This document shows positions 1 through 10,035 of a stretch of 64,000 nucleotides of DNA, piece after piece. A program made the translations under genes and the position numbers. Position 1 is the first letter of the stretch; every line of letters starts with the position of its first letter. The notes beneath the pieces were generated by a model. It saw nothing but the letters and a program-made list of their open reading frames with translations, ran no database searches and had not been told where the DNA came from. Source of the stretch: Symsagittifera roscoffensis (taxonomy: Eukaryota > Xenacoelomorpha > Acoela > Convolutidae); NCBI RefSeq assembly GCF_963678635.1, contig NC_087067.1, positions 6,428,647 to 6,492,646 of the forward strand. Direction: 5' to 3'.

Positions 1-2
1 AA

Positions 3-1103
3 AAAGTATCACCACTATACGTTTTTGAAGATAAACGATGCTATAAAAGAATCCCTATCTTTTATAAGAATAAAGTACATTTCGTTGACACACTTTCACG
101 AAGAACCTATTTCTGGGATACCGCAGTCCCATGTGGATCCGAAAATAGCCACAATGTAGTACAACTAAACCCTGATGAAGATAAATATTACCTTCTCACC
201 CCATATCCCACATTAATGCAATCACTCAAAAAATTTTCACCAGAAAGCATTCGCGCTATTGCTCGAAACCCAAATATAGACTTACAATCAATAGGAATAT
301 ATTCAAAATCAGATATTCAACATCACATTAGAACACAACAATTCCAAGAATTATTAACACAGATGGACACAATACAAAGACAATCAATTGACCAAAACTT
401 ACGCAAACTTGCCGAAACCGCAGGATTTGCAGACATCTATCCGCAAGACTATAGCGGATATTTTAAAGACATTAAAGATTATATATATCTAAACGGTGAA
501 AAATACCGTCCGCAAGATATATCACCCAACAATATTTTTAGCTTTGTAACACTCAAAAATGAAATTCTTGATTTTCTAGGATGGCCCTACTACATCTTAG
601 AAAAATTGACTATTTTATACGCAATGTTTAACTTTATTGGATTTCTTTTCTCACTTTTAAAAGGAATTTACAACACATGTGCTATACACACACAAGTAAA
701 CAGACAAGCAAGCGTAGCACGCATACTCTTTGCAGGATTTTTTGGAATCTTTTCTACATCTATAAACAAAATTCTTTTAGACGCACAAATAAAAGAATAT
801 AACACAAAAATAGCAACCAGACAGAACACATACGACGAAGAACATAACAATGTAGACACAACGCCAACAGCACCACAGTTACCACCCCTACCACATAACC
901 ATCCATTATCCCTAGTCCCACGTAATTTTCGAAATTTAGCAATAACACATAATCCAAATTTTCGACCAACCATATCACAAAGTCCCATCCAACATATAAT
1001 GCCACACCACTCACAAGATGAAAATACTTATGAACAAATTATAGAACAACCCCATACCACCGCTTTTCAGTCTCAAAATAATAATTTTTTTAGCCCACGA
1101 TGA
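3..1103 (+). CDS. env-like membrane glycoprotein, C-terminal part (open at left edge)
   Basis: The frame is open from the first bases of the window to TGA at 1101-1103, so about 366 C-terminal residues are visible and the true start lies to the left. The first 70 residues hold two cysteines and an aromatic-rich ectodomain-like stretch. A charged region follows, then a strongly hydrophobic segment near residues 199-221 with FNFIGFLFSLLKG, and a second at about 238-259 with RILFAGFFGIF. The tail of roughly 100 residues is polar and Pro-rich and contains PTAP followed by PPLP. An ectodomain, membrane anchor and tail in an intronless ORF with more ORFs downstream fits the envelope protein of an LTR retroelement or endogenous virus. 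The fold class and viral family cannot be assigned. No gag, pol or LTR is seen here, so the call rests on architecture and resemblance. Confidence 0.5.
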   Translation, partial: KVSPLYVFEDKRCYKRIPIFYKNKVHFVDTLSRRTYFWDTAVPCGSENSHNVVQLNPDEDKYYLLTPYPTLMQSLKKFSPESIRAIARNPNIDLQSIGIYSKSDIQHHIRTQQFQELLTQMDTIQRQSIDQNLRKLAETAGFADIYPQDYSGYFKDIKDYIYLNGEKYRPQDISPNNIFSFVTLKNEILDFLGWPYYILEKLTILYAMFNFIGFLFSLLKGIYNTCAIHTQVNRQASVARILFAGFFGIFSTSINKILLDAQIKEYNTKIATRQNTYDEEHNNVDTTPTAPQLPPLPHNHPLSLVPRNFRNLAITHNPNFRPTISQSPIQHIMPHHSQDENTYEQIIEQPHTTAFQSQNNNFFSPR

Positions 1104-1522
1104 GCCGACAACTTGGATCCCTACACCGATCAAATTCCCACCCAACCAACCTCACCACTCCAATCCCAATAATACCACTTTTTGCTTTTCCGCCACCCGA
1201 TTTCCCATCCAGTAATGTAACATCAGGCATGAATTCCGATACTAATTCACACATCTCAGTTTTATACTCCACCTCACAACTCAGTAACCCGAATATTGAA
1301 ACCCCCGATGAATTTGCCGACTCTGAACCATCTCCATCCAATAATTTTCACACCAATTCTTCAAATTTTTCCCAACCCCCTTTTCAACCCATACTACCAA
1401 ATAACCCTGACCCAATCAATTCTACACCCTCTTATGCTTCCCAAGTCACTCCAACCTACTCCTCACTTCATTCAGACCAATCATCTCATTCTCCAGACAC
1501 CCCCGAATCTCCCCAGAACTAG
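1100..1522 (+). CDS. Ser/Pro/Asn-rich ORF overlapping the env stop
   Basis: This 140-codon ORF starts at an ATG that overlaps the stop of the env-like ORF (ATGA, 1100-1103), an arrangement typical of compact viral or retroelement genomes that allows termination-reinitiation. The product is very rich in Ser, Pro, Asn and Thr, has almost no hydrophobic core, and looks disordered. No domain is recognised. Its last third overlaps the next long frame (1405-2907), which is one base back, so it could feed that frame by -1 frameshifting or splicing. It could also be a fortuitous ORF in AC-rich DNA: the low G content makes stop codons such as TGA and TAG rarer. Confidence 0.35.
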   Translation: MSRQLGSLHRSNSHPTNLTTPIPIIPLFAFPPPDFPSSNVTSGMNSDTNSHISVLYSTSQLSNPNIETPDEFADSEPSPSNNFHTNSSNFSQPPFQPILPNNPDPINSTPSYASQVTPTYSSLHSDQSSHSPDTPESPQN

Positions 1523-2907
1523 ATAATTTTATTACCCTACAACAACAACCCTACCACCTTGACACCCCAACCATAAACCAAATTTCATCCACAATAGATT
1601 CATCCAACCCCCCTACCCCTACACCCTCTTCAATTTATACTGAATCATTAGCACCATCATCCACATCTACTAAATCTTCACTCAGCACTAATAGAGCTTA
1701 CCGCACTTTTAAAAGAAAGTTCCCCAACCATCCTTTCCCAGCGAAACCAGGAACAGCCCGTGAATATATCAACCATCCAAAACACACTAACACAAAAGAA
1801 TTTTTAGCTATCACCTTACCCTCATTTCCACAATACACCTTAAACACCCCTCACGACACTAACGAAACACGCAGCTTTGTAGACGAACACGTTTTAATGC
1901 CTACACTCCATTGGACATCATATTATCATTTTACTAATCCCCTTTGCCTACCTTTATCTAACACTCACATCGATATAGAACGAAATAAAGACACGCTATA
2001 TCGACTCACTACACCACTAACACCTAGACAATTTACTTACATTGGATATAAAAAATCACTAAAAACACACACTGCACCCCGAGCTAATGAATATACACTA
2101 GAATATTACGATCATAACATCATCAGAACTAACCAAGATCAATTCTTAGACGACGATCGCTTCGCTAACCCACAAATCACCGAGAAATTTTTCATTAAAA
2201 CACCATATGTATTTACACTAAATATCTTCGACCGCAAGTTTGACCACATTATTTCAGAAGCACTAACAGACACGCAAGCCTACGAAAGTTTTAAAGAACG
2301 TTTCCAAATATTTTCACTAACCTTTCATTTCCTTGCACCACATGAAAGAGATTTGCACTGCTCACACGATATTATGTTGCGCACTAAACAAACTCACACA
2401 TATACATATTATCGTTTCATCCAAAATCACTTTGATCTACACACTCCCTCCAGACAACCACACCATCGTTTTCAATTCATCAATTCCAAATACACCTCAC
2501 CATTCTTTCTTAACTTCACATATTGCATTAAAGATACTAACCTTCACGGTATTCTTCGAAATTATGATCCCATAACCCAAATGTATATTTTTTGTCCAAT
2601 CACCAAGACCTTCAACGCAGAAGAATCCCGACCCTTCCTTATCCCACACGAGTTTGTACAACCTATAGAAATCCCCATTTTAGAATTCATCCATAACACT
2701 AAATTCAATCACAAATTATATAATCTAATCCAAAACACACCTTATGAATTTGCAGTTGGCACTGAAGAACTAACCACCATTAAAGCACTTCAATTGCTTT
2801 GGCCACTGCTTCAAACTAAAAATATCATCCGCACTTTAGCTAAATTACTAACAACTTCAGATCTCATCCACGACATCTTCCCCCACGGTTTCTTCCCCGA
2901 CGACTAA
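1405..2907 (+). CDS. long unrecognised ORF; first ATG only at 1897
   Basis: The frame is open from just after a stop at 1402-1404 to TAA at 2905-2907, 500 codons. The first in-frame ATG is at 1897, leaving 336 residues if translation starts there. The 164 ATG-less codons upstream are Ser/Pro/Thr-rich at first and then become basic and more protein-like before 1897, which suggests that part is also translated. The C-terminal 336 residues are rich in Phe, Tyr, His and Thr and look globular. I recognise no family. It overlaps the preceding ORF by 118 bases in the -1 frame. A strong 5' splice-site consensus, CAG|GTAAGT, lies three bases after the stop. It may be an accessory gene of the env-bearing element, expressed by splicing or frameshifting. 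Confidence 0.45.
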
Positions 2908-2916
2908 CAGGTAAGT
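2908..2916 (+). promoter_or_regulatory. consensus 5' splice site after the long ORF
   Basis: CAG|GTAAGT lies directly after the TAA of the 1405-2907 ORF, with the predicted cut between 2910 and 2911. It matches the full donor consensus. If used, the long ORF would be a last coding exon followed by a spliced 3' UTR, or part of a multiply spliced transcript. A possible acceptor (GTACAG) lies near 4200, upstream of an open frame. Use is inferred from the motif only. Confidence 0.35.
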
Positions 2917-4172
2917 ATGAATTATACATATTACTAACTAATTAAAATATTAGAAACTCACCATTCTTTATCCACGTCTTGTTTAGCATTTTAGCCTACA
3001 TCCAACGATCATCTGAAAAATTCGCAAAAGAAAAATAAAAAATAGCAAACTTCTTCAAAACTGTTTAAAACCCTATTAAATTTTTGCACCAACAATTAAA
3101 TAAATATAATACCAATGCAGTAATTTAATTTATAAATTTTTCCCCCACAAGCATTAAATCTAATAATGATGAAAATTTGTAACTTAAATTTTACCAACAA
3201 ATAGCAGTAAAATTTGAATTTCTATGTAATAAATTGATAAAACGAAAATGCAGTACTAACTTTTTGATATTTCCATTCATTCGCACAAACATTCTATCCA
3301 CACTCGCACAGCTCGCCCACGAAGAATTGTTTAAAATAATGAATTTCAGTTTCAAGCTTTCACACTCAATAACTCTAACACAAGATAACACGTTTCAAAC
3401 TTTCCTTTAACCCGGTTGGAAAGGAATTATACACTAAACAACACTAACCAACGCAGCTTACTAAACACCACAAATCATAGAATAACAGCATGATTAAGAA
3501 AAGGAAACCAACGGTACCCAAACCGGATTAACCCAGTTTAAAACTGGATAATTTATTCTTTTGAAGACTATTATAAAGTCTAAGAAAGAAATAATAAAAC
3601 ACAAAAAAGTCGAAAGACAAACCCATACCACAAACAATTTGATTTTTGAAAAAAGGACACAACCAACAAGACATAAGAAAAACCACAACAAACCCAACAT
3701 AAAACGTTGTCACATAACAGGACCTCTCACAAAAACCGCATGCAATCATACTCCCACTCCTGGCCTAACACACCAGAAGAGGACGTCCTGAGCATGCTCT
3801 ATAGCCGGCCTAACCCACCGCGCTACATCCACGCTTTGTGACACACACTCCTATTTTTAATAAGAGCTACTCAAGGGTGAGTAACTCTTCAAAATAACTG
3901 AACTAAAACAAAAAGCTTTTGTGAAAACAACTAACTAAAATCATAATTAAAAAATATTAAACTAATAAAAGTTTTATAAAATGTAAATTACATTATGCAA
4001 TACATAGATCAGAATACAACACCAAGGACGAACATCCAAAGACAAAACGACCCCACTACACTCGAGAAAGAATGGCCAACTACAATCAATATGCCGCTCA
4101 CAATCACAACTCAAAGGATTTAGAGTACGACTTGACTTCGCAGAAAAGGACTTCATTGAACTAGACCAATGA
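2917..4172. other. AC-rich non-coding stretch after the env-bearing ORFs
   Basis: No supportable gene. The plus strand stays low in G to about 4 kb, as in the ORFs to the left, so it may be the 3' part of the same element. A short palindrome CCAGTTTAAAACTGG is at 3533-3547. A second copy of the 3' end that would identify an LTR is not visible. Confidence 0.3.
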
Positions 4173-4412
4173 CCACCTCGATGTTCAAGTATACGTACAG
4201 ATCCGAGTAACCAGGCATCCCCTCCACGCACAATCTCCACGCCATTCCCAGACAAGATCAGACACAAAAGAAGTTCTCCACGAGAATCAGAAAAACCTGA
4301 CATAGCCAACCATTCTGAAATCAGATTTGAGTTTGTTGCGGAAACACAGTCGTTGTCGCAAGAAGACACAACGTTTGATGTCCCTAATTCCAGCATCCTG
4401 GAACTTCTCTAA
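4173..4412 (+). CDS. short open frame, possible 3' exon
   Basis: Seventy-nine codons are open, ending at TAA 4410-4412, with no ATG start. A pyrimidine-poor but usable acceptor (GTACAG) lies near 4200. The product is polar and acidic near its end (EFVAETQSLSQEDTTFDV) and resembles a cytoplasmic tail or a small accessory protein. I recognise no family. It may be an exon joined to the 2908-2916 donor, or chance. Confidence 0.2.
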   Translation, partial: PPRCSSIRTDPSNQASPPRTISTPFPDKIRHKRSSPRESEKPDIANHSEIRFEFVAETQSLSQEDTTFDVPNSSILELL

Positions 4413-5668
4413 CAAGAGAAAACGGACAAGAAATATGATGTTCGCCAGAAACCAACGTCCATCATCCATCCTTCGAATTGCAGAAAAACTATTCTAAAAA
4501 AATCTGTAAAACCCGGATGGGTGGAACCTGATCTAAACTACATTTTATGATTGGATAAATTAGATATTTTACCAATGTAAAGTATTTAATAATAACCAAT
4601 CATGATCCATCTAACTAACAATCCACTTATTTGTAAGTGCTGAAATTACTTGTAATTTCAGCACCAGAGAGATTTGAATTTAACTTAGAAGTTAGTTGAA
4701 CTCTCCCGAGTACTTCAGCAGCCGCAATAAACCAGAATACCCTAGATCTATTGAGCCTAGCAGAGACTAGTTAAACAACCTGAGACTAGATAGTATAAGA
4801 GTAAGATTAGGATCGGTATTAGACTAAGAAGTTGCACGAATCTATCCGGCCGAAAATAAGATAGCGTGACGAGCAGACGGTGTACCCTATCCGAAATTAC
4901 TCTATGAGTTATACACTTTGGTCCTAACTCAATTTCAAGCAACGATTTCACAAACAACAAAAAGCAATGCTGATTTTAACACATTTCAGGCTTAATGCAG
5001 AGCAGCCAAAAAAGTCACATTGAATAAAACAACATCAGAAACAATCGAGTTTGTGCGTCACTTACTTAAATTTTCCTTAAAACCCGATGTGAACGCCTCA
5101 ATCACAAGTTTCTAGAAAATTTTGATAACTGAACAAATAACCGAGTTCTTACATATTTTGCTCCTTGCTTGCAAATGACGCCATTTTTTCTGCAATAAAC
5201 GATCTTACGGCCTAATAGTTTCTGCTCAATCAAGTGAATAAAAATTCCAAATTCAGATGCAAAGTGTGTATGAATCAGTGTTTGTCAATGGAAAGATAGC
5301 TCTGCTATAAAATTAAAGAAAAATTATTTATTTTTTAATTCCTCGAGGTTCTACCGTCTCCGCGTCCCAGTTAGAACAATTAAGTTTTATTAAACGGAAA
5401 AAAACTAGAGAGTTTGGAACTTTTATTCATTGGATTGAGCAGAAGCCGTTAGGCCGAAAGGTCTTTTTAGCAGAAAATCTAAAAAAGATGGCGTCATGGT
5501 AAAATTCGTCTGGTAAAAGTCTTTTTTCACTTGTAGAAAAACAAATTCTGTCTGATAAAATGCATCGCCTGGTTTGACAAAAGAAGTTTTTTCACGTTTG
5601 TTCATTTTTACAATAAAAACGCAAAATGCCTCCAAACATCTAATATTCTTTGTTTATTCTCCTGCAAA
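4413..5668. other. non-coding stretch with a perfect hairpin and a polyadenylation-like motif
   Basis: No gene is seen. A perfect hairpin is at 4637-4664. About 60 bases after it is GCCGCAATAAACC, then a more GC-balanced stretch to about 4900 that resembles an LTR R-U5 region. No matching second copy is in the window, so this is only a suggestion. The segment 5423-5635 is repeat-like with no clear origin. Confidence 0.3.
4637..4664. repeat. perfect 13-bp inverted repeat with 2-nt loop
   Basis: The arms GTGCTGAAATTAC and GTAATTTCAGCAC are exact reverse complements separated by TT. Trimmed by one base at each end it starts with TG and ends with CA, as LTR ends do. It lies just before the polyadenylation-like AATAAA near 4725. 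Confidence 0.8.
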
Positions 5669-5907
5669 GATGATGACCTCAATCTTAGTCATGAAATGTT
5701 GAAATTATCGGACTCATTTGAAACCCAACTTCGGACTGCGAATTTTCGCATCGAGTACGTCTTGCTTCCCAGTATTTGTGCAGTCGCTGTTTTGTGCAAT
5801 GTTTTGATAATTTTGGCAGTGTTGCGCACTGGGGTAAGCAGATCGTCCAAATTAATCATCATTCTCGTAGCTGCCACCGACACACTGCAAGCAGTCTTCC
5901 TGCTAGG
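5669..5907 (+). CDS. GPCR exon 1: N-terminus, TM1, TM2
   Basis: From ATG 5696 the frame reads a short extracellular N-terminus, then TM1 (about residues 20-42, with CNVLIILAVLRT carrying the conserved TM1 Asn), a short basic loop and TM2 (KLIIILVAATD, conserved Asp). The frame is also open upstream of 5696 and includes a possible glycosylation site, so the exon may begin at an acceptor near 5668 rather than at this ATG. The donor GG|GTTAGT after 5907 leaves phase 2. Confidence in the class A assignment comes from the paired TM1/TM2 motifs and the phase-matched next exon. Confidence 0.75.
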
Positions 5908-5984
5908 GTTAGTTCAGTTTGAAAAAGGCAGGCTTAGCGCTAGGTTGCAATATTCTGCTTTACGGGATATGCCTAAGTTTTCTT

Positions 5985-6680
5985 TCAAACAAAAAATTAT
6001 AGCCCTCAGGAAAGTCAAAAAATTGATTTTCTGATCATTTTTGAAATGTTTTGTTATTATCAAATATGCAATTTTGAGTTGAATTAAATGATAGTGGCTA
6101 AATCCGACTTTTTGAATCCTTATATTTTTTCTCAAAACTAGCCCCCAAATCAGACATTATGGGTTCGATGAAGATAGCGGGTGGTGTGAAGTTCCACTAC
6201 ATCAGCGACCACTTCCAAAACTTAGTTATCGCCCTCGGAAAAATCAATTTTTTGAATTTTGACCGTTTTTTGACTTTTTTTCTATCTCCCAAACTAACCT
6301 CCCAAATCTGAGATTTTGAGTTCAACTCAAAAACTAGTCGTCGAAACATCCTTTGCACACTCGAGAAGGCCCAAAATTTCTACACAAAAAATTATGACCT
6401 TCAGAAAAGCTAAATATTCGATTTTTTGATTAAAATTTGAAAATTTTCAATTTTTCTCAAGAACTACTCTCTCGAATCTGTGACCTTGAGTACAATAAAA
6501 AAGGAATTGCATTAAATTCTCCTGCCTATTCGTCTAAGCTCAATTTTTTTTCACAAAAAGTTATTGTTCTTGAAAAAGTCAACGTAACTTTTAACCGCCA
6601 AATTTTTGGTTTCAACCCAAAGTAAAAGTTACGTAAATTTCTTCTGCATAAGCAAATTTTTCTTACACAAAAAGCTGTTT
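5985..6680. repeat. degenerate tandem repeat, about 230-bp units
   Basis: Phrases such as ACAAAAAATTATAGCC / AAAGTTATTG followed by AAAAGTCAA recur about every 200-250 bases, with a TTTTTCTCAA...TCTGA block in each unit. A similar phrase reappears at about 9765 after the foldback element, so the element probably interrupted this array. The stretch fills the start of the first GPCR intron and contains no gene. Confidence 0.55.
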
Positions 6681-7415
6681 CTCAAAAAATCAATATTTTG
6701 TTTTGTTGGCCGTTTATTAGATATTTCATAATCACTGCCAGAGGATTTTGTACAGGTGGATTAAAACTATTTTTGTGAAACATAGGAAGATTGCTCGTAT
6801 CATAGCAACAACCTGTTTGTTTCGACTGCCCGATTTGGTCCAAGGAAAGAATCATTTTTTGAAAGAGTTCAAATCCTAAAAAAACTGAAAATTTGAAATT
6901 TTTACAGATTTGTTTTTTTGAAATGTTCATTTGACGCTATGAAGTGTACGAAATTATGTAATTAGCGTCTAGCAACGCATTAACACATCCACATGGCTCA
7001 CCTCAAATCAAATTGAAACCATTTCTGAGCCGGACTAAACTGCCGTGCTCCCGCAATAATGGAAAGAAAAATAACCCTCGTTAATTGCTCCAATTTAGCC
7101 GTTTAAAAGGCTTCATAAAGTTATGAAAAATTATCAAATGTTTTTTTAACTCTGAGCGCAGAGTGTCAATAGTCTTCAGATAGTATGAAAAACTCAGAAA
7201 TGGCTAGTTAAAAAGTCTAAATTTAACTGAAAATAAAAACCATGCCAATCACAAACGAACCATCTTTTCTTCGGAAGGCGGAGAAAAAATGCAAAAGCTC
7301 TCTGCAGTGAAAATGAAGTGAGCAATTTTGTTATCAACCACTGATTTGTCTTTTTAACAGCCAGTTAGCATGCTTTTGCCAAGTAAGCTAAAAGTCACTC
7401 TAATGAATAAGAGCT
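6681..7415. other. intron 1 of the GPCR gene, nothing recognised
   Basis: AT-rich, with no convincing ORF. A short segment near 7140-7220 (GGCTAGTTAAAAAGTC) resembles part of the dispersed repeat seen at 19.6 and 50 kb. Confidence 0.5.
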
Positions 7416-7639
7416 AACTTGGGCTCTTTTCCAGTCCCCCCCCCTTTGTTAAATTACAAAAAGAGATGTTCAAAAATTGTTCACACGGCAATTTTCATGT
7501 TAGAAATGTTGTGAATATTTGTTCAGCTGTTCACGCTGAAACGTTTTAATGCAGTTTATAACATTAAAAATTATTTTAAAAAGACTTTCATGTAATGAAT
7601 TTCAGAAAAAATGAAAGGGGGGGGCGAAACTGGAAAAGA
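7416..7639. mobile_element. MITE-like element with about 20-bp terminal inverted repeats
   Basis: The left end (AACTTGGGCTCTTTTCCAGT then poly-C) is mirrored at the right end (poly-G, then ACTGGAAAAGAGCCC and TAAGTT). The interior is non-coding. The target duplication is unclear. A similar end motif is near 19,556, suggesting a family. Confidence 0.6.
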
Positions 7640-8248
7640 GCCCTAAGTTGGTACAAGCTTGATTGATGGTTGTCGATCGAACTATTTATTTGCTTTAAAT
7701 TATTCGAATAGATTTTAAAGCGATCAATCCTGTTTTTGAGTCTTTGGTAATAAAATGACAAGGTTGCTTCTTTTAACCACCCAACCACCTTTCCATTGTA
7801 CTAGTACCACCTACCTAATATAAAATCAATTTTGCGTAAATAAATCTGGTCCGACGTTACAAAATAGCTGAGAAAAAAATAATGAATATACAAAACAAAG
7901 AATTGAATATTAAGTATCGATAAAGCTTAGTCTAAATAAAACTCTCCAATTTTTTCCTTTCAAAATCACCCTGATTTCTAACTGCGTGCCTCAGTTAACC
8001 ACCTTATCCATAGTACGTTCCAAACATCAAAAAGGGTTCAAAAAATTATTACACAACAAATTGGAATTGAATGTTCTATAAAAATGAGGCAAAAACATCA
8101 AAACATCAAAATAATTTTTACATTTTTTTGTGTACAAATCGTTTAAAAAGCCCAACTTTATTTTACACAAAATTTATGGCCCATTGGAATAGTGAACCAT
8201 TCGATATTTTTTTGACAGTTTTTAGAATCCTTTGAAGCTCCACTGCAT
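7640..8248. other. intron sequence, nothing recognised
   Basis: AT-rich DNA between two inserted elements. I see no ORF, repeat array or motif worth naming. Confidence 0.5.
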
Positions 8249-9739
8249 TACCCGGGTCGAGATCCCGCTCAAAAACCGCTCAAGATATGAGCGGTTTTTC
8301 AGCAAGATTTGGGCGGTTTGGGAGGTTTTTTTGGAAAAACCGCTCAAACCGCTCAAATCTTGCTTAAAAAACCGCTCAAAAACCGCTCATTTCTTGCGGT
8401 GATTTTTGAACGGTTTTTCAAGCAAGATTTGAGCGGTTTTTGAGCGGTCTTATAAAGAAAACCGATTAAAACCAACAGAAAGGCCTGGAAAGGTAATGTG
8501 ACCCCGGGTTGACCTCCATAAACCGAAAATGCTTATTTGAAATTTCCCCACACCGACAAAGCTTATCATACAATTGCCTGCATCAAATGTATGGAAACAT
8601 GCTAATCATACAATTTTCATACAATTTCAAAAAACCATTGAAAAAAGATTCAATCAAGTTTCTCCGGCTATTTGAACCAAATACAACAGTCTGGTGATGA
8701 AAAATAACTACGTTTATTTTTTTTTTGAAAAAAAAATGGTTATCATACAATTTCCATATATGAAAATTGTGTGATAACCATTTTTTCATGGAATGCAAGA
8801 TTTTCAGAAATTGTTCAAACTAGTTTATAAACAAATTTAAATTATTTAAGAGTGCTTTCGCTCAATTTAAAGGACATTGCTCATCAAAAACGAAAATTTA
8901 ATTTTAAGCTAAAAAAACAATTATCATACAATTTGCATATATGTTTATCCTACAATTTCCATATATGAAAAAATGTTTATCCTACAGTTTCCATATATGA
9001 AAAAATGTTTGTTGTACGATTTCTATATATGAAAAAACGCTTATCCTAGAGTTTTTTTTTTACAATTTTCTGAGTCTATGAAACTAAAAAATTGTAGGAC
9101 AAGCATTTTTTCATATATGCAAATTGTAAGACAAGCATTTTTGGTCAACTCACGCTAAGATGCAGTTGAAATACTATCTACAATTTAAAAAAAGTGCTTA
9201 ACCGTTCTCAAATCAAGCAATATTTTTTTCGATGTCCTGACCAAAAACAATGTGAGCGACTTTTTTCAAATGGTCGAGCAAAATAACCACTGGAAAATAT
9301 GTAAGATTTGAGCAGTTTGAGCGGTTTGAGCGGTTTTTTAGACTATTACGCTCAAAATCTTGCTTCAAAATGAGCGGTTTGAGCGGTTTTTGAACGGTTT
9401 ATCTAAAAAAACGCTCAAAAACTGCGCAAGATTTGAGCGGTTTGAGCGATTTTTTTTAGACAATTACGCTCAAAATCTTGCTTCAAAATGAGCGGTTTGA
9501 GCGGTTTTTGAACGACTTATCTAAAAAAAACGCTCAAAAACCGCGCAAGATTTGAGCGGTTTTTTTAGATAAACCGCTCAAAACCGTTCAAATCTTGCGC
9601 GGTTTTTGAGCGTTTTTTTTGATAAACCGTTCAAAAACCGCTCAAACCGCTCATTATGAAGCGAGATTTTGAGCGTAATTGTCTAAAAAAAACCGCTCAA
9701 ATCTTGCTTCAAATTGGGTGAAAAATCTCGACTCGGGTA
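8249..9739. mobile_element. foldback element built from GAGCGGTTT repeats
   Basis: The ends are inverted repeats (TACCCGGGTCGAGAT at the left, ATCTCGACTCGGGTA at the right). Inside are dense, mutually inverted copies of GAGCGGTTTTTGAGCGG and CAAGATTTGAGCGG (8265-8465 and 9300-9715). The core has inverted copies of TACAATTTCCATATATGAAAA, including a nearly perfect 56-base palindrome at 8733-8788. Most of the 1.49 kb could fold on itself. It has no coding capacity, so it would be mobilised in trans if at all. The ends fit a non-autonomous foldback DNA transposon. No clean target duplication is seen. Confidence 0.65.
8733..8788. repeat. near-perfect 56-base palindrome
   Basis: The left arm AAAAAATGGTTATCA...CATA pairs with the right arm TATG...TGATAACCATTTTTT, with about 26 of 28 positions matching and no loop. 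It lies in the core of the foldback element. Confidence 0.75.
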
Positions 9740-9905
9740 GCGATAACAATTCCAAAGTTGTTTATACCAAAAGTTATGGCCTTCGGAAAAGTCAACTGTT
9801 CTCCAATTCTAACGGAAGAAAACATTAAAGCTGGTTAAGCTGCAATGCACTAGAAGCGTCATAATGTGAATTGAAGTTGCAAAGTTTATTGAGGAATGCG
9901 TTTAG

Positions 9906-10035
9906 GATGGTGAACTTGAGCACGTCTGACCTTGCCTGCAAAGTTTCTACCTGGCTGGCCATAGTGGCTGTTGTTGCCGCTCAGAATGAGATTTGTCTGA
10001 TGACTGTGGACCGATACATAGCCTTGAAGAAGTTT
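9906..10035 (+). CDS. GPCR exon 2: TM3 and DRY motif
   Basis: It is preceded by the acceptor TTTAG (to 9905). The first base completes the Gly codon left by exon 1. The product starts with a possible glycosylation site (NLS), then ACKVSTW with the conserved TM3 Cys, a hydrophobic helix and VDRYIAL, the class A DRY motif. The 3' boundary is the least certain in the gene. A donor GTGTGG after 10035 gives phase 0 and matches exon 3, while the alternatives at 10031 and 10040 lead to stops. The frame itself stays open to 10164. Confidence 0.75.

Noticed and set aside
4072-4164. 30-codon ORF MANYNQYAAHNHNSK...
   Set aside because: Too short to support, and no splice or conservation evidence. It overlaps a longer open frame's upstream region.
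8258-9715. CRISPR-like array of short repeats
   Set aside because: Spacing is irregular, repeats occur in both orientations, and the setting is an animal genome with inverted element ends.
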